A stretch of DNA of 64,000 nt from contig NZ_CAMDLM010000015.1 in the NCBI RefSeq assembly GCF_945901735.1, forward strand, positions 22,796 through 86,795. Reading direction: 5' to 3'. The position numbers and the translations under genes were made by a program. Below, in pieces: positions 37,737 through 47,722 of this stretch. The notes below the pieces were generated by a model, which was not told where the DNA came from, did not search any database, and saw only the letters and a list, made by a program, of their open reading frames with translations. This stretch comes from Limnohabitans sp. Rim8. Its GTDB lineage: Bacteria; Pseudomonadota; Gammaproteobacteria; Burkholderiales; Burkholderiaceae_C. The first letter of the stretch is position 1. Every line of letters starts with the position of its first letter.

Positions 37737-40025
37737 TTACAGACCGATCTTGCCGCCGTCGTCTTTGGTGATGACGATGGTGGCCGAACGAGCCCGGGTG
37801 CCAGCACCGTAAGCGCCACCTGCTACACCGTTGTTGGCGTTGGTGGGCCACACGCCCTTGGTGGTGTCGTTGTAGGCCGCGGCGTCTTCCGCGGGGTGCT
37901 GAATGCCCACAAAAATCGCCTTGCCATCGGGGGTCTCGGTGATGCCCGTCACTTCTGCGCCCTTGGGCCCAACCAAGAAGCGGCGCAGGCGCGACTCGCC
38001 CAAGATGCCACCCACAAAGGTGTTTTGGGCCGCTGTCTGCGATACGCCAGACACCGTCATGGTGTTGCTCACGGTGAAGACACCGCCATCGCCCACGGTG
38101 CCCGGTACAGCGGCCACCAACATGCAATTGGTCTCGTCGGTGAAGGCGCCGTCGTCGGTCTGGATCCAGCAAATGCCGGTGGACTTGCTGAACCACAAGC
38201 CGTCTGGGGAAGAGAAAGAGTTGGCAGCAGTCAGGCGCGAAATGTTGACGTTGACTGCAGGTGAATCTTCTTCCGCACCGAACAAGAAAATGTCCCAGGT
38301 GAAGGTGGTGGCTTCCGCCATGTTGCTGGTTTCTTTGAAACGAATGATGTGTCCGTTCGGATTACCATCACGGACCAGACCGTCGTTGTCTTTGTAAGCG
38401 CGTGGGTTAGCGGCATCGGTCTTGCCAGGCGTTCTGTTCGCCGCAGTGTTGTTGGTCAATGCAAAGTAGATTTCGCCATTGGCGTGGTTGACTGCGCCCC
38501 ACTCTGGTCGGTCCATTTTGGTCGCGCCTGCAGCGTCCGCGGCAATGCGCGTGTGAACCAACACTTCGGCCTGGCTGGTAAAGCCGAAAGCGGCGGCTCT
38601 GATCAGGGGGTTGGTGATGCTCAGCTCCAACCACTGACCTTTGCCAGCGTCGTCGAATTTGGCAGCGTACAACTTGCCCTCGTTGAGGTACTTGTGGCCT
38701 GCATCGATCCCGCCGCCAATGTCGGCTGCGTCCCAATTTTTGGCGGTGACAAATTTGTAGATGTATTCGTTGCGTGAATCGCAGCCCATGTAGAAGGCCA
38801 AGGGCTTGCCAACCACGGGGATACTGCAAACGGCGGCTTCGTGTGCAAAACGACCCATGGCCATGCGTTTTGCGGGTATCGAGTTCACGTTGGCCGGATC
38901 GATTTCCACGTTGTAGCCAAAGGTCTGTGGCTCGTTGCGGAAGTCAGCGGCCGCTGTTGCACCGATAGCAGCGACGTTCCAACGGGCGAACCTGGAGGTG
39001 GGATCTGCGCCGGGCACGGTGTGCCAGCCTTGCGTGCGCGAGGTCGTGGCATTGGCTGCAGTGGCCGTGTCTTGAACGTTGTAACGCTTGCGTGAGTCAA
39101 TCAGCTTCTTGTCGGTTGGGGCGGTGGAGCCCGCTGGCATGGTGAAATAAGTGGCCCAGTTTTCTTCGCAAGTGATCAAAGTGCCCCAAGGCGTGATGCC
39201 GGTGCCGCAATTGTTCAGCGTGCCGCGCGTTGTGCTGCCCGTGGTATCAAATTTTGTGACCATCATGGTCTTCAAAGCGGCCAGTTCAGCAGCTGGCCCA
39301 GTCACCATCATGGGGGTTTCAGGCGTGATTCTGCGGTTCAAAGGCGATGTAGCGTTGTAGCCTGTGGGTTTGCCACTCGAATCCAAGTTCACTTCCACCA
39401 GCGTGACGCCGTGCATCAAGATTTCTTTGATGGCTTCAGACGCGGGACGTGCGCCCAGGGTCCATTGGCCAAACTGGTCGAATTTTTTACCGACAGCAGT
39501 GCCCGACGTTTGACCGGTTGGGTGGAAGAAGTGCGCTTCTGCAGAGCTTTCATTGTTGACGGCCAGCACGGCCTTGTCACCGCTTGCGTAGCTGTAGCTG
39601 CCTTTGGATTTGCCGTCGGAGCCGATATAGAAAATCTCGGTGCCGTCGTGCTGGTCACCCACGCGGTCGGCCCAGCTTTCAGCGTCGTCGGTGCCTGCAT
39701 TGGAATAAGCAGTAACGCCTGTTTTCATGGTGTCGCCGGTGGCGTGCAGCATTTTGACGGTATAGCCAGCGGGAACCAAAATTTGGTCGGCAAGACTCTT
39801 GGCGACTGGTGTGAATTTCAGCAAGGTGCTGCTGGCCAAGGCGGGCAAATCACTGCTCGATGTGCCACCGCAACCTGGCAACATGGGCAAGGCAAACATG
39901 GAGGCCAGACCCAAACCGCCGCGCAAAATAGAACGGCGTGAAGGGTTGCTCAGGGCTCTGTCGAGAACTTCTTGGAAGTGCTCATTGTTGGATGTGTTGT
40001 CAATGGGGTCGAAAGAATGAGACAT
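37737..40025 (-). CDS. phoX: PhoX-family alkaline phosphatase, Tat lipoprotein (copy 2)
   Basis: Second PhoX paralogue, 762 residues. It has the twin-arginine pair at R30-R31 and a lipobox LPGC with C52. The DUF839 landmarks match copy 1: AVLAVNNESSAEAH, TLNNCGTGITPWGTLITCEENW, RFAHEAAVCS, YMGCDSRNEYIYKFV and GLWFSKSTGICWIQTDDGA. Compared with copy 1 it has a longer Ser/Thr-rich stretch after the lipobox and small insertions. The two copies lie on opposite strands 5.9 kb apart, so this is not a simple tandem duplication. It is divergent from the 5'-nucleotidase-like gene. Confidence 0.92.
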   Translation of the reverse strand: MSHSFDPIDNTSNNEHFQEVLDRALSNPSRRSILRGGLGLASMFALPMLPGCGGTSSSDLPALASSTLLKFTPVAKSLADQILVPAGYTVKMLHATGDTMKTGVTAYSNAGTDDAESWADRVGDQHDGTEIFYIGSDGKSKGSYSYASGDKAVLAVNNESSAEAHFFHPTGQTSGTAVGKKFDQFGQWTLGARPASEAIKEILMHGVTLVEVNLDSSGKPTGYNATSPLNRRITPETPMMVTGPAAELAALKTMMVTKFDTTGSTTRGTLNNCGTGITPWGTLITCEENWATYFTMPAGSTAPTDKKLIDSRKRYNVQDTATAANATTSRTQGWHTVPGADPTSRFARWNVAAIGATAAADFRNEPQTFGYNVEIDPANVNSIPAKRMAMGRFAHEAAVCSIPVVGKPLAFYMGCDSRNEYIYKFVTAKNWDAADIGGGIDAGHKYLNEGKLYAAKFDDAGKGQWLELSITNPLIRAAAFGFTSQAEVLVHTRIAADAAGATKMDRPEWGAVNHANGEIYFALTNNTAANRTPGKTDAANPRAYKDNDGLVRDGNPNGHIIRFKETSNMAEATTFTWDIFLFGAEEDSPAVNVNISRLTAANSFSSPDGLWFSKSTGICWIQTDDGAFTDETNCMLVAAVPGTVGDGGVFTVSNTMTVSGVSQTAAQNTFVGGILGESRLRRFLVGPKGAEVTGITETPDGKAIFVGIQHPAEDAAAYNDTTKGVWPTNANNGVAGGAYGAGTRARSATIVITKDDGGKIGL

Positions 40026-40073
40026 GAAAAAGTTGCTCCGGGTTGATAGGAATCTGCAATCTACAGAGCGCTT

Positions 40074-40091
40074 GTTTCATTTGTGTGACGT
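40074..40091 (-). promoter_or_regulatory. Probable Pho box upstream of phoX2
   Basis: On the minus strand ACGTCAC-ACAA-ATGAAAC matches five of seven bases in each half. TAGATT follows 10 bases downstream (40063-40058), the expected -10 place. It is weaker than the other boxes but in the right position, 49 bases before the start. Confidence 0.45.
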
Positions 40092-40249
40092 TCAAATAGG
40101 CCGGATAAAAAAGCAGGTTATCGCACGGGCTTCACAGGATGGCAGCTGCGGATTTTTTGCTGATTATTCAAAAATTCTTCATTGAAAATTCATCGATCTG
40201 ACACGACATCCAAGTTCACTGTTCATTTGTGATCACATTGGGGTCATGC

Positions 40250-42271
40250 ATGTCAAAGACAATCGAAAAAAAATTATGGGCCACGTTATGGGTCACCGCC
40301 TTGCTGCTCAGCGCCAGTGGTGCCACCTCGGATGCGCCACCCGAGGCCGCCTTCACCTTGCAGTTGCTGCACATCTCCGACGCCGACGGTTCGGACAGCA
40401 CGGCGCTCAACAGCGTGGCCAATCTGTCGGGGATGATCCAGAAGTTTCGCGCTCAGTACCCCCAGCAAACCTTGACCGTGAGCTCGGGTGACAACTACAT
40501 TCCCGGTCCGCGCTTCAATGCGGCCAATGACAGCAGCTTGACTGCGGCACTGGGTGTGGCAGAAGTGGGGCGAGCTGACATTGCTTTCTTGAATGCGATG
40601 GGCGTGCAGGCTTCGGCCATCGGCAACCACGAACTGGATTTGGGCACCAAGCAGTTCGCTGACATGATCAAACCCAGTGGCGCATGGTCTGGCGCACGCT
40701 TTCCCTATTTGGCCTACAACGTGGACTTTGCCGCCGACAGCGAAGTGGCCAGTCTGAAGTTGGCCAACGGCGGCAAAGCAGCCGAGCAATCAGGCAAATT
40801 GACCGGCTGGACCGTGGTGGACGTGGGCGGTCAAAAAATTGGCGTGATCGGCGCCAGTTCGCCTGTGTTTGCCAACATCACATCTCCCGGCAAACTGCAA
40901 TTCATGCCCGTGTTGACCACCAGCGACGTGGACGTGGCCGGCTTGGCATCGGCCATCCAAAGAGGCGTGGACGAGATGACCGCTGCGGGCATCAACAAGG
41001 TGGTGCTTTTGGCCCACATGCAAACCTTGGCCATTGAAAAAGATTTGGCCCAACGTTTGAAAAATGTGGACATCATCGTCGCCGGGGGCTCCAACACCTT
41101 GCTGTCCGATGCCAACGATGTGCTGCGCACAGGTGACAAATCCGCAGGTGACTACCCCTATCAAACCAAGGATGCTGCCGGTCAGCCGACGGTGGTGGTC
41201 AACGTGGACGCCGATTACAAATACCTCGGTCGCTTCATGGCCCCGTTTGACGACAAGGGCGTGCTGATACCCCAGCGCTTTGACAACAAACTCTCGGGTG
41301 CCTGGGTGGCCAGCGAGACCGACGACAGTGCCGGCGGTGTCACCGTTTCAGGCCTGGTGGTTCAAGTGCGTGATGCCATCAAGGCCGTGCTCAAGACCAA
41401 AGATGGCAATGTGTTCGGCAAAACCAGTGAGTTTTTGGAAGGCCGCCGCGCGGCAGTTCGCAACGAAGAGACCAACTTTGGCAACCTGACGGCGGACGCC
41501 AACCTGTGGTACGCCAAATTGCTGGACCCCACAGTACAAATTTCCCTGAAAAACGGCGGTGGCATCCGATCTGAAATAGGTGAAGTGATGGTGCCGCCTG
41601 GGGCCACAACTGCCGCTGTCTTGACCGCGCCCAAAGCCAACGCGGAGGCGAAGCGCCAAGCTGGAGAAGTTTCGCAATTGGCGGTGGAAACGGCTTTGAA
41701 GTTCAACAACAAGCTGTGGGCTTTTAGCGTCACGGCCGCACAACTCAAGTCCTTGTTAGAGCACGGTGTGGCGGTGTTGGGCAGCCAGGGCCGTTTTCCT
41801 CAAGTGGGCGGCATGAGCTTCAGTTATGACCCGAGCCGTACCGCGCAAACACTGGATGCCAATTTTTCCGTCTCCACGGTGGGTGAGCGCATCCGTTCGC
41901 TCAAGGTGGGCAGCGACGTGGTGGTGCAAAACGGGGCCTTGGTGGGGGATGCGCAGCGCACCTTCCGCATGGTGACCTTGAACTTCTTGGCCGAGGGCAC
42001 AAACACGGCTGCTGGTGGTGGCGATGGCTACCCCTTCCCGGCTACGGCGGATTTTGCAAACCTGGTCAAACTGGACACCACCATGACAGATGCGACCTCT
42101 GGGGGTGCAGCCAGCACCAGCACCGCCACTTTGGGCAGTGAGCAAGATGCCTTCATGAAGTACCTGAAGAGCCAGTTTGGCACCACCGCCTTCGGGGTGA
42201 AAGATACACCTGCCGCGCAAGACCTGCGCATCCAAAACCTGAGCCAACGCTCAGACACGGTGTTGAACTGA
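40250..42271 (+). CDS. 5'-nucleotidase / metallophosphatase family protein with altered metal site
   Basis: A 673-residue secreted protein of the UshA/5'-nucleotidase family: a signal peptide (WATLWVTALLLSASGA), an N-terminal metallophosphoesterase domain and a C-terminal 5'-nucleotidase domain (VQISLKNGGGIRSEI, GGGDGYPFP). GD-N-type SSGDNYIPG and AIGNHELDLG are normal. Two metal ligands differ from UshA: the usual D-x-H reads ISDADG (D44, D46), and the GGHSHT motif reads AGGSNTLL. A divergent clade with these changes exists, so it may still be a phosphatase or diesterase. The ATG at 40250 opens the signal peptide; a GTG 21 bases upstream is less likely. Confidence 0.85.
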   Translation: MSKTIEKKLWATLWVTALLLSASGATSDAPPEAAFTLQLLHISDADGSDSTALNSVANLSGMIQKFRAQYPQQTLTVSSGDNYIPGPRFNAANDSSLTAALGVAEVGRADIAFLNAMGVQASAIGNHELDLGTKQFADMIKPSGAWSGARFPYLAYNVDFAADSEVASLKLANGGKAAEQSGKLTGWTVVDVGGQKIGVIGASSPVFANITSPGKLQFMPVLTTSDVDVAGLASAIQRGVDEMTAAGINKVVLLAHMQTLAIEKDLAQRLKNVDIIVAGGSNTLLSDANDVLRTGDKSAGDYPYQTKDAAGQPTVVVNVDADYKYLGRFMAPFDDKGVLIPQRFDNKLSGAWVASETDDSAGGVTVSGLVVQVRDAIKAVLKTKDGNVFGKTSEFLEGRRAAVRNEETNFGNLTADANLWYAKLLDPTVQISLKNGGGIRSEIGEVMVPPGATTAAVLTAPKANAEAKRQAGEVSQLAVETALKFNNKLWAFSVTAAQLKSLLEHGVAVLGSQGRFPQVGGMSFSYDPSRTAQTLDANFSVSTVGERIRSLKVGSDVVVQNGALVGDAQRTFRMVTLNFLAEGTNTAAGGGDGYPFPATADFANLVKLDTTMTDATSGGAASTSTATLGSEQDAFMKYLKSQFGTTAFGVKDTPAAQDLRIQNLSQRSDTVLN

Positions 42272-42357
42272 AATTTCTGGAGATGAACATGAATCTGAAC
42301 TTGAAAATAACCAAAATGAAACATTGAGTTCAGTTCCGAAGTTTTCAACTTCTTGAC

Positions 42358-42387
42358 GGCGCGCTGTTTCAGCGCGCCATTTTTTTT
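42358..42387 (+). terminator. Strong rho-independent terminator
   Basis: GGCGCGCTG, loop TTT, CAGCGCGCC is a 9-bp GC stem followed by A and a run of eight T, 86 bases after the nucleotidase stop. Confidence 0.9.
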
Positions 42388-42531
42388 GGGGTCAAAAACA
42401 CCACACTGCACAGTCGCCAAGCAGCATGAATCACAATAAAAATCCATCGCATGGTGCAAGTGAATTTTGGTTCGATACCGTTGGCTTGCACGCGATGCAT
42501 TGACTTTTTTGTCTTAATGAGGAGCAGCACC

Positions 42532-43713
42532 ATGCGCCAGAAACAAATTTTTCAGCTGACCGCAACGTTCTTTTTGGCGGGCTGTGCGGCCGCTGCCCTG
42601 GCCTCGACTCAACCCACTGCCGCCCCCACGCAGTCCAAAGACAAGGTGAGAAACGCACCCGCGCCGGTCGCTTTTCAGGTGCAAACCTTGGTCAAGGGCT
42701 TGAGCCATCCTTGGTCACTGGCCTGGTTGCCGGGTGGTGACATGCTGATCACCGAGCGCGAAGGGCGTTTGCGACGGGTCAGCCGTGAATTCCAGCTCGA
42801 CCCACGCCCGATCGAGGGGCTGCCAGCCGACATCGTGGTGGACGGGCAGGGGGGCTTGTTTGACGTGGCTGTGCACCCCGACTACGCCCGCAATGGCTGG
42901 GTTTATTTGGCGTATGCGCAGGCCCCCAAAGAGGGCCCACGTGGCGCTTCGGCTACCGCCCTGGTCAGGGCGCGCCTGCAGGGGCACCGGTTGGTGGATA
43001 TGCAAACTCTGTTTGTTATGCGGCCTGCTTCGCGGGGTGGGCGGCATTTTGGCGGGCGCATCGTGGTTGACCGCCAAGGCCATGTGTTTTTGACCCTGGG
43101 TGACCGGGGCGACGAAGCGCGTGCCCAAAAGCCGCGCGACCATGCCGGGTCGGTCATTCGCTTGCACGATGATGGCCGTGTGCCCGCGAGCAACCCCTTT
43201 GTGCAGCAGCCCCAGCAGATGCCCGAGGCGTTCAGCCGGGGCAACCGCAACATCCAGGGCGCGGCGATTCATCCGCAAACGGGCGAGTTGTGGACACACG
43301 AGCACGGCCCGCAAGGCGGGGACGAACTCAACATCATCCGCAGCGGGCGCGATTACGGCTGGCCCACCATCACTTATGGGGTGAACTACGTGACGGGCAC
43401 GCGCATTGGTGTGGGCACGCACCAGACAGGCATGGAGCAGCCACTGCACATTTGGGTGCCCTCGATTGCGCCCTCGGGCATGGCGTTTTACGAGGGGAAT
43501 GCTTTCCCGGCTTGGCGCGGCAGCTTGCTGCTGGGGGCTTTGCGGGGGCAAAGCCTGGTGCGCCTGGTGCTGGACGGCGAGAAAGTGGTGGCCGAAGAGC
43601 GATTGCTGACGCAGCAAGTGGGGCGTATCCGCGATGTGCGTGTCGGACCAGACGGTCTGGTTTACCTCTTGAGCGATTCGCCTGAAGGCGCTTTGTGGCG
43701 CTTGAAACCCTGA
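42532..43713 (+). CDS. PQQ-dependent aldose sugar dehydrogenase (YliI-like)
   Basis: A 393-residue six-bladed beta-propeller enzyme of the soluble glucose dehydrogenase family, which oxidises aldoses with PQQ in the periplasm. Typical stretches are LSHPWSLAWLPGGDMLITEREGRL, HFGGRIVVDRQGHVFLTLGDRG, RGNRNIQGAAIHPQTGELWTHEHGPQGGDELN and RDYGWPTITYG, covering the PQQ and calcium sites. The N-terminus has a lipobox LAGC. GAGGAG lies upstream of the ATG at 42532. Acid made by such enzymes can dissolve mineral phosphate, which may explain its place here; no Pho box is seen in front of it. Confidence 0.88.
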   Translation: MRQKQIFQLTATFFLAGCAAAALASTQPTAAPTQSKDKVRNAPAPVAFQVQTLVKGLSHPWSLAWLPGGDMLITEREGRLRRVSREFQLDPRPIEGLPADIVVDGQGGLFDVAVHPDYARNGWVYLAYAQAPKEGPRGASATALVRARLQGHRLVDMQTLFVMRPASRGGRHFGGRIVVDRQGHVFLTLGDRGDEARAQKPRDHAGSVIRLHDDGRVPASNPFVQQPQQMPEAFSRGNRNIQGAAIHPQTGELWTHEHGPQGGDELNIIRSGRDYGWPTITYGVNYVTGTRIGVGTHQTGMEQPLHIWVPSIAPSGMAFYEGNAFPAWRGSLLLGALRGQSLVRLVLDGEKVVAEERLLTQQVGRIRDVRVGPDGLVYLLSDSPEGALWRLKP

Positions 43714-43831
43714 AAGCAGACGAAGGGGTCTGAAATTGGACGTCTTGAAGGCTTGAAACACTTCGGCCAGCACGCGCTTTAGGCAATCGGCCCGACGGAA
43801 CCGCTTCATTTGCCATAAAACCCAAGGTTCT

Positions 43832-43849
43832 TTGACACAAACTTGTCAC
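43832..43849 (+). promoter_or_regulatory. Pho box of the pst operon
   Basis: TTGACAC-AAAC-TTGTCAC is a clear 7-4-7 repeat. TACAGT at 43860-43865, 10 bases downstream, is the -10. This is the reference promoter for the spacing used elsewhere in this annotation. Confidence 0.85.
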
Positions 43850-43930
43850 AATTGAGGGCTACAGTGAAATCAGTCGGCAGCAAACAGGTTGTTGACAAGA
43901 ATTTTCTTTGACCCTGCTTCAGGAGCTGAA

Positions 43931-44950
43931 ATGCTGAAATTTAAATCCCTCTTGGCCGCTGTCGGCATGACCCTTGTGGCCGCCACTGCAATGGCTGCCG
44001 ACATCACCGGCGCTGGCGCGACTTTCCCCTTCCCTGTTTATGCCAAGTGGGCTGAAGCCTACAAAGCCGCCACAGGCACGGGCATGAACTACCAGTCCAT
44101 CGGTTCTTCCGGTGGCATCCGCCAAATCCGCGCCAAGACCGTGACTTTCGGCGCCACAGACGCCCCAGTTTCGGGCGCTGACCTGGACAAAGACGGCATG
44201 GTTCAGTTCCCCATGATCATTGGCGGCACCGTGCCTGTGATCAACTTGGACGGTTTCAAGCCCGGCGAATTGCGCGTGACCGGTCCCGTTATGGCCGAGA
44301 TGTTCTTGGGCAAGATCAGCAGGTGGAACGATGCCAAATTGGCTGCTTTGAACCCCGGCAAAAACCTGCCCAACGAAATCATCACTGTGGTGCACCGCGC
44401 TGATGGCTCTGGCACCACCTTCAACTGGACCGACTACCTGACTGCCATCAGCAAAGACTGGGCTGACACCGTGGGCAAAGGCGCTGCGGTCAAGTGGCCT
44501 GCTCCCACGTCCGTGGGTGGCAAGGGCAATGAAGGTGTGGCGGCCAACGTCAACCGCATCAAAGGCTCTATTGGCTACGTGGAATACGCGTACGTCAAAA
44601 AGAACAACATGAATTTCTTACAAATTCAAAACGCCAATGGCAAATACGTCAGCCCTGACGACCTGACCTTTGCCGCCGCAGCCGCTGGTGCCGACTGGTT
44701 CAGCGTGCCAGGCATGGGCGTGTCCATGGTCAATGCCAAAGGCGACAACAGCTGGCCCGTCAGCACGGCCTCTTTCATTTTGATGTATAAAGCACCCGCT
44801 GACAAAGCCGGCTCCAACGAAGCCCTGAAATTCTTTGACTGGTCCTTCAAGAATGGCAAGAAAATGGCTGCTGATTTGGACTACGTGCCCTTGCCAGACA
44901 GCTTGACCGATCAGATCCGTTCACGCGTCTGGTCACAAATCCAGAAGTAA
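43931..44950 (+). CDS. pstS: Phosphate ABC transporter substrate-binding protein PstS
   Basis: High-affinity periplasmic phosphate binder. A signal peptide ending ATAMA precedes ADITGAGATFPFPVYAKW. The phosphate-coordinating segments IGSSGGIRQI, FGATDAPVS and RADGSGTTFNWTDYL are conserved. 339 residues; AGGAG precedes the ATG. It heads pstSCAB-phoUBR and has its own hairpin terminator after it, fitting its need for high expression. Confidence 0.96.
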   Translation: MLKFKSLLAAVGMTLVAATAMAADITGAGATFPFPVYAKWAEAYKAATGTGMNYQSIGSSGGIRQIRAKTVTFGATDAPVSGADLDKDGMVQFPMIIGGTVPVINLDGFKPGELRVTGPVMAEMFLGKISRWNDAKLAALNPGKNLPNEIITVVHRADGSGTTFNWTDYLTAISKDWADTVGKGAAVKWPAPTSVGGKGNEGVAANVNRIKGSIGYVEYAYVKKNNMNFLQIQNANGKYVSPDDLTFAAAAAGADWFSVPGMGVSMVNAKGDNSWPVSTASFILMYKAPADKAGSNEALKFFDWSFKNGKKMAADLDYVPLPDSLTDQIRSRVWSQIQK

Positions 44951-44968
44951 TTCAGGCCCTGGTCTGTC

Positions 44969-45006
44969 ATCCGTCGGTTGTTGTTCAGCGGCCGACGGAT
45001 TTCTTG
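44969..45006 (+). terminator. Attenuator-like hairpin between pstS and pstC
   Basis: ATCCGTCGG, a 14-base loop and CCGACGGAT form a 9-bp stem followed by TTCTTGTTT. It lies inside the pst operon and probably lowers expression of the genes after pstS; the effect is inferred. Confidence 0.7.
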
Positions 45007-45029
45007 TTTAATTTGATGCTCTTTGTTTG

Positions 45030-46019
45030 ATGGGTCAAAACATGCAAACCCCCCTCTCCAGCGCGAACAACCACAGCCAGATGTTGGCCGTTGTCAAGCG
45101 CCAGCGGCTGCAAGACGTGTTGTTTCACCGCCTGACGCAGTTGTTCTCCCTGTTGGTTTTGTTGGCCTTGGCCGGGATCATCGTGTCCTTGTTCATCAAC
45201 GCTTGGCCGACATTTGCCAAGTTTGGTGCGCGTTTCATTTGGTATGTCGAATGGGACATCATCAATGAAGAGTTTGGTGCGGCCATTGCCATCGTGGGCA
45301 CCATGGCCAGCGCGGGCATTGCCATGCTGGTGGCGGTGCCTTTGGCTTTTGGCATCGCGGTCTTCCTGACCGAGACCTGCCCCGTCTGGTTGCGCCGCCC
45401 ATTGGGTACGGCCATTGAATTGTTGGCGGCAGTGCCTTCCATCATTTACGGCATGTTTGGCCTGTTTGTGTTTGCCCCCTTGTTTGCCGATTTCATCCAG
45501 GTGCCGCTGCGCGATGTGCTCGGCGGCATGCCCCTCATCGGTTTCCTGTTTGGGGGTGCCACCAACGGCATGGGTATTTTGGCGGCCGGTATTGTGCTGG
45601 CCTTCATGGTGTTGCCTTTTGTGGCCGCGGTGATGCGCGATGTGTTCGAAATCACACCCCCCATCCTGCGCGAATCGGCCTATGGCCTGGGCTGCACCAC
45701 TTGGGAAGTGGTGCGCAAGATCGTGCTGCCTTACACCCAAAAGGGGGTCATCGGCGGCATCATGTTGGGCCTGGGCCGTGCCCTGGGCGAGACCATGGCG
45801 GTGACCTTTGTGATTGGCAATGCCAACCGCATGCCTACCTCGCTGTTTTCACCGGGCACGTCCATCGCCGCCACCTTGGCCAACGAATTCGGCGAAGCCG
45901 CCGATTTCCACATGTCGTCCTTGTTTGCGCTGGGATTTTTGTTGTTTGTGATCACGTTTGTGGTGTTGGCCTTGGCCAAAATCTTGATCAATCGGGCTGA
46001 AAAAGCCAAGGGGTTCTGA
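45030..46019 (+). CDS. pstC: Phosphate ABC transporter permease PstC
   Basis: Inner-membrane permease of the Pst transporter, 329 residues with six main membrane segments. The EAA-loop region PPILRESAYGLGCTTWEVVRKIVLP contacts PstB, and GLGRALGETMAVTFVIGN is the family signature. ATG codons at 45030 and 45042 are both possible starts. The PstA gene begins one base after its stop. Confidence 0.95.
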   Translation: MGQNMQTPLSSANNHSQMLAVVKRQRLQDVLFHRLTQLFSLLVLLALAGIIVSLFINAWPTFAKFGARFIWYVEWDIINEEFGAAIAIVGTMASAGIAMLVAVPLAFGIAVFLTETCPVWLRRPLGTAIELLAAVPSIIYGMFGLFVFAPLFADFIQVPLRDVLGGMPLIGFLFGGATNGMGILAAGIVLAFMVLPFVAAVMRDVFEITPPILRESAYGLGCTTWEVVRKIVLPYTQKGVIGGIMLGLGRALGETMAVTFVIGNANRMPTSLFSPGTSIAATLANEFGEAADFHMSSLFALGFLLFVITFVVLALAKILINRAEKAKGF

Positions 46020-46020
46020 C

Positions 46021-46881
46021 ATGGCGATGAACATGAATCACGCGCTGTACCGCAGGCGTCGCCTGGCCAATGCCTGGGGCATGGTCACCTCCATGCTGGC
46101 CATGGCTTTGGGCTTGACCGTGTTGCTGTGGATTTTGGTGGTCTTGTTCACCAACGGTTTTGCGGCACTCGACTGGGACATCTTGACCAAGGACACGCCT
46201 GCGCCAGGCACCGAGGGCGGGGGGTTGCGCAATGCCATTGTGGGCAGTTTGATGATGGTCGGCTTGTCGGTTTTGGTCGCCACACCTGTGGGCATCCTGG
46301 CCGGTATTTACCTGACCGAATACGGCGATCAAAGCAAAACGGCCGAGCTCACCCGTTTCGTGACCGACATCATGTTGTCAGCGCCCTCGATCGTGATCGG
46401 TTTGTTTGTGTATGCGATTGCCGTGGCCACCTTGGGTGGGTTCTCTGGTTACGCAGGCAGCTTGGCGCTGACTTTGATTGCTGTACCCGTGGTCATGCGA
46501 ACCACTGAAAACATGCTCCGCCTGGTGCCTGGCAGCTTGCGCGAGGCAGCTTTTGCCCTGGGTGCGCCGCGTTGGAAAGTGTCGCTGTCGGTGACATTGC
46601 GCGCGGCCAAAAGCGGTGTGATCACCGGTGTTTTGCTGGCCATTGCCCGCATCAGCGGTGAGACAGCGCCGCTGTTGTTCACCGCGTTGAGCAACCAGTT
46701 TTACAACGATGACATGAGCAAGCCCATGGCCAATTTGCCGGTCGTGATTTTCCAGTTCGCCATGAGCCCTTACGACAACTGGATTCGCTTGGCCTGGGGT
46801 GGGGCGCTCTTGATCACCTTGACGGTTCTGGTTTTGAATATTTTGGCCCGCGTGTTTTTCAGGGACAAACAGTCGGCCTGA
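46021..46881 (+). CDS. pstA: Phosphate ABC transporter permease PstA
   Basis: Second Pst permease, 286 residues. GLRNAIVGSLMMVGLSVLVATPVGILAGIYLTEYG, the EAA loop PGSLREAAFALGAPRWKVSLSVTLR and IARISGETAPLLFTAL are typical. It follows pstC with one base between, indicating translational coupling. Confidence 0.95.
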   Translation: MAMNMNHALYRRRRLANAWGMVTSMLAMALGLTVLLWILVVLFTNGFAALDWDILTKDTPAPGTEGGGLRNAIVGSLMMVGLSVLVATPVGILAGIYLTEYGDQSKTAELTRFVTDIMLSAPSIVIGLFVYAIAVATLGGFSGYAGSLALTLIAVPVVMRTTENMLRLVPGSLREAAFALGAPRWKVSLSVTLRAAKSGVITGVLLAIARISGETAPLLFTALSNQFYNDDMSKPMANLPVVIFQFAMSPYDNWIRLAWGGALLITLTVLVLNILARVFFRDKQSA

Positions 46882-46935
46882 AGCTGACGGTTCCGAATAC
46901 CACTGCTTTTTCTCTTTGCATTTACAGGAATTCTC

Positions 46936-47709
46936 ATGCCTGACAAGACACCGACCCAAAACGCCCTTGAAGTGCGTAACCTGGACTTTTATTACGGCAA
47001 ATTCAAAGGCCTGAAAAACGTCAACCTCGACATCGCTGAGCACCGCGTGACGGCCTTCATTGGTCCATCCGGTTGCGGCAAATCCACCTTGCTGCGCACG
47101 CTCAACCGCATGTACAGCCTGTACCCCGGCCAACGTGCCGAGGGCCAGATCAACTTTTACGGTCAGAACATCCTGGACAAAGGACAAGACCTGAACTTGC
47201 TGCGTGCTCAAATTGGCATGGTGTTCCAAAAGCCAACCCCTTTCCCAATGTCGATTTACGACAACATCGCTTTTGGTGTGCGCCTGTATGAAAACCTCAG
47301 CCGCGCGGACATGGACGAGCGCGTCGAGTCGGCCCTGACCAAGGCCGCCATCTGGAACGAAGTCAAAGACAAACTGGGCCAAAGCGGCCTGTCGCTCTCG
47401 GGCGGTCAGCAGCAGCGCTTGTGCATTGCCCGTACTGTGGCCGTCAAGCCCAAGGTCATTTTGCTGGACGAGCCCACCTCGGCTCTGGACCCGATTTCAA
47501 CCGCCAAGGTGGAAGAGTTGGTCAGTGAATTGAAGAAAGATTACACCGTGGCCATCGTGACGCATAACATGCAGCAAGCTGCGCGTGTGTCCGATTTCAC
47601 GGCGTACATGTATTTGGGCGAGTTGGTCGAGTTTGGTCAGACCGAGCAAATCTTCATGAAGCCCGCCAAGCAAGAAACCGAAGACTACATCACCGGCCGT
47701 TTCGGCTGA
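46936..47709 (+). CDS. pstB: Phosphate ABC transporter ATPase PstB
   Basis: ATPase of the Pst transporter, 257 residues. Walker [10 protein letters not shown], the Q-loop, signature [12 protein letters not shown], Walker [13 protein letters not shown] and the switch histidine in [13 protein letters not shown] are all intact. ACAGGA lies before the ATG. With PhoU it conveys phosphate status to PhoR. Confidence 0.97.
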   Translation: MPDKTPTQNALEVRNLDFYYGKFKGLKNVNLDIAEHRVTAFIGPSGCGKSTLLRTLNRMYSLYPGQRAEGQINFYGQNILDKGQDLNLLRAQIGMVFQKPTPFPMSIYDNIAFGVRLYENLSRADMDERVESALTKAAIWNEVKDKLGQSGLSLSGGQQQRLCIARTVAVKPKVILLDEPTSALDPISTAKVEELVSELKKDYTVAIVTHNMQQAARVSDFTAYMYLGELVEFGQTEQIFMKPAKQETEDYITGRFG

Positions 47710-47722
47710 TCAGGAGCGCACC

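Noticed and set aside
40230..40247. Pho-box-like TGATCAC-ATTG-GGGTCAT before the 5'-nucleotidase gene
   Set aside because: The spacing fits, but it ends two bases before the start codon, so transcription would begin inside the signal peptide.
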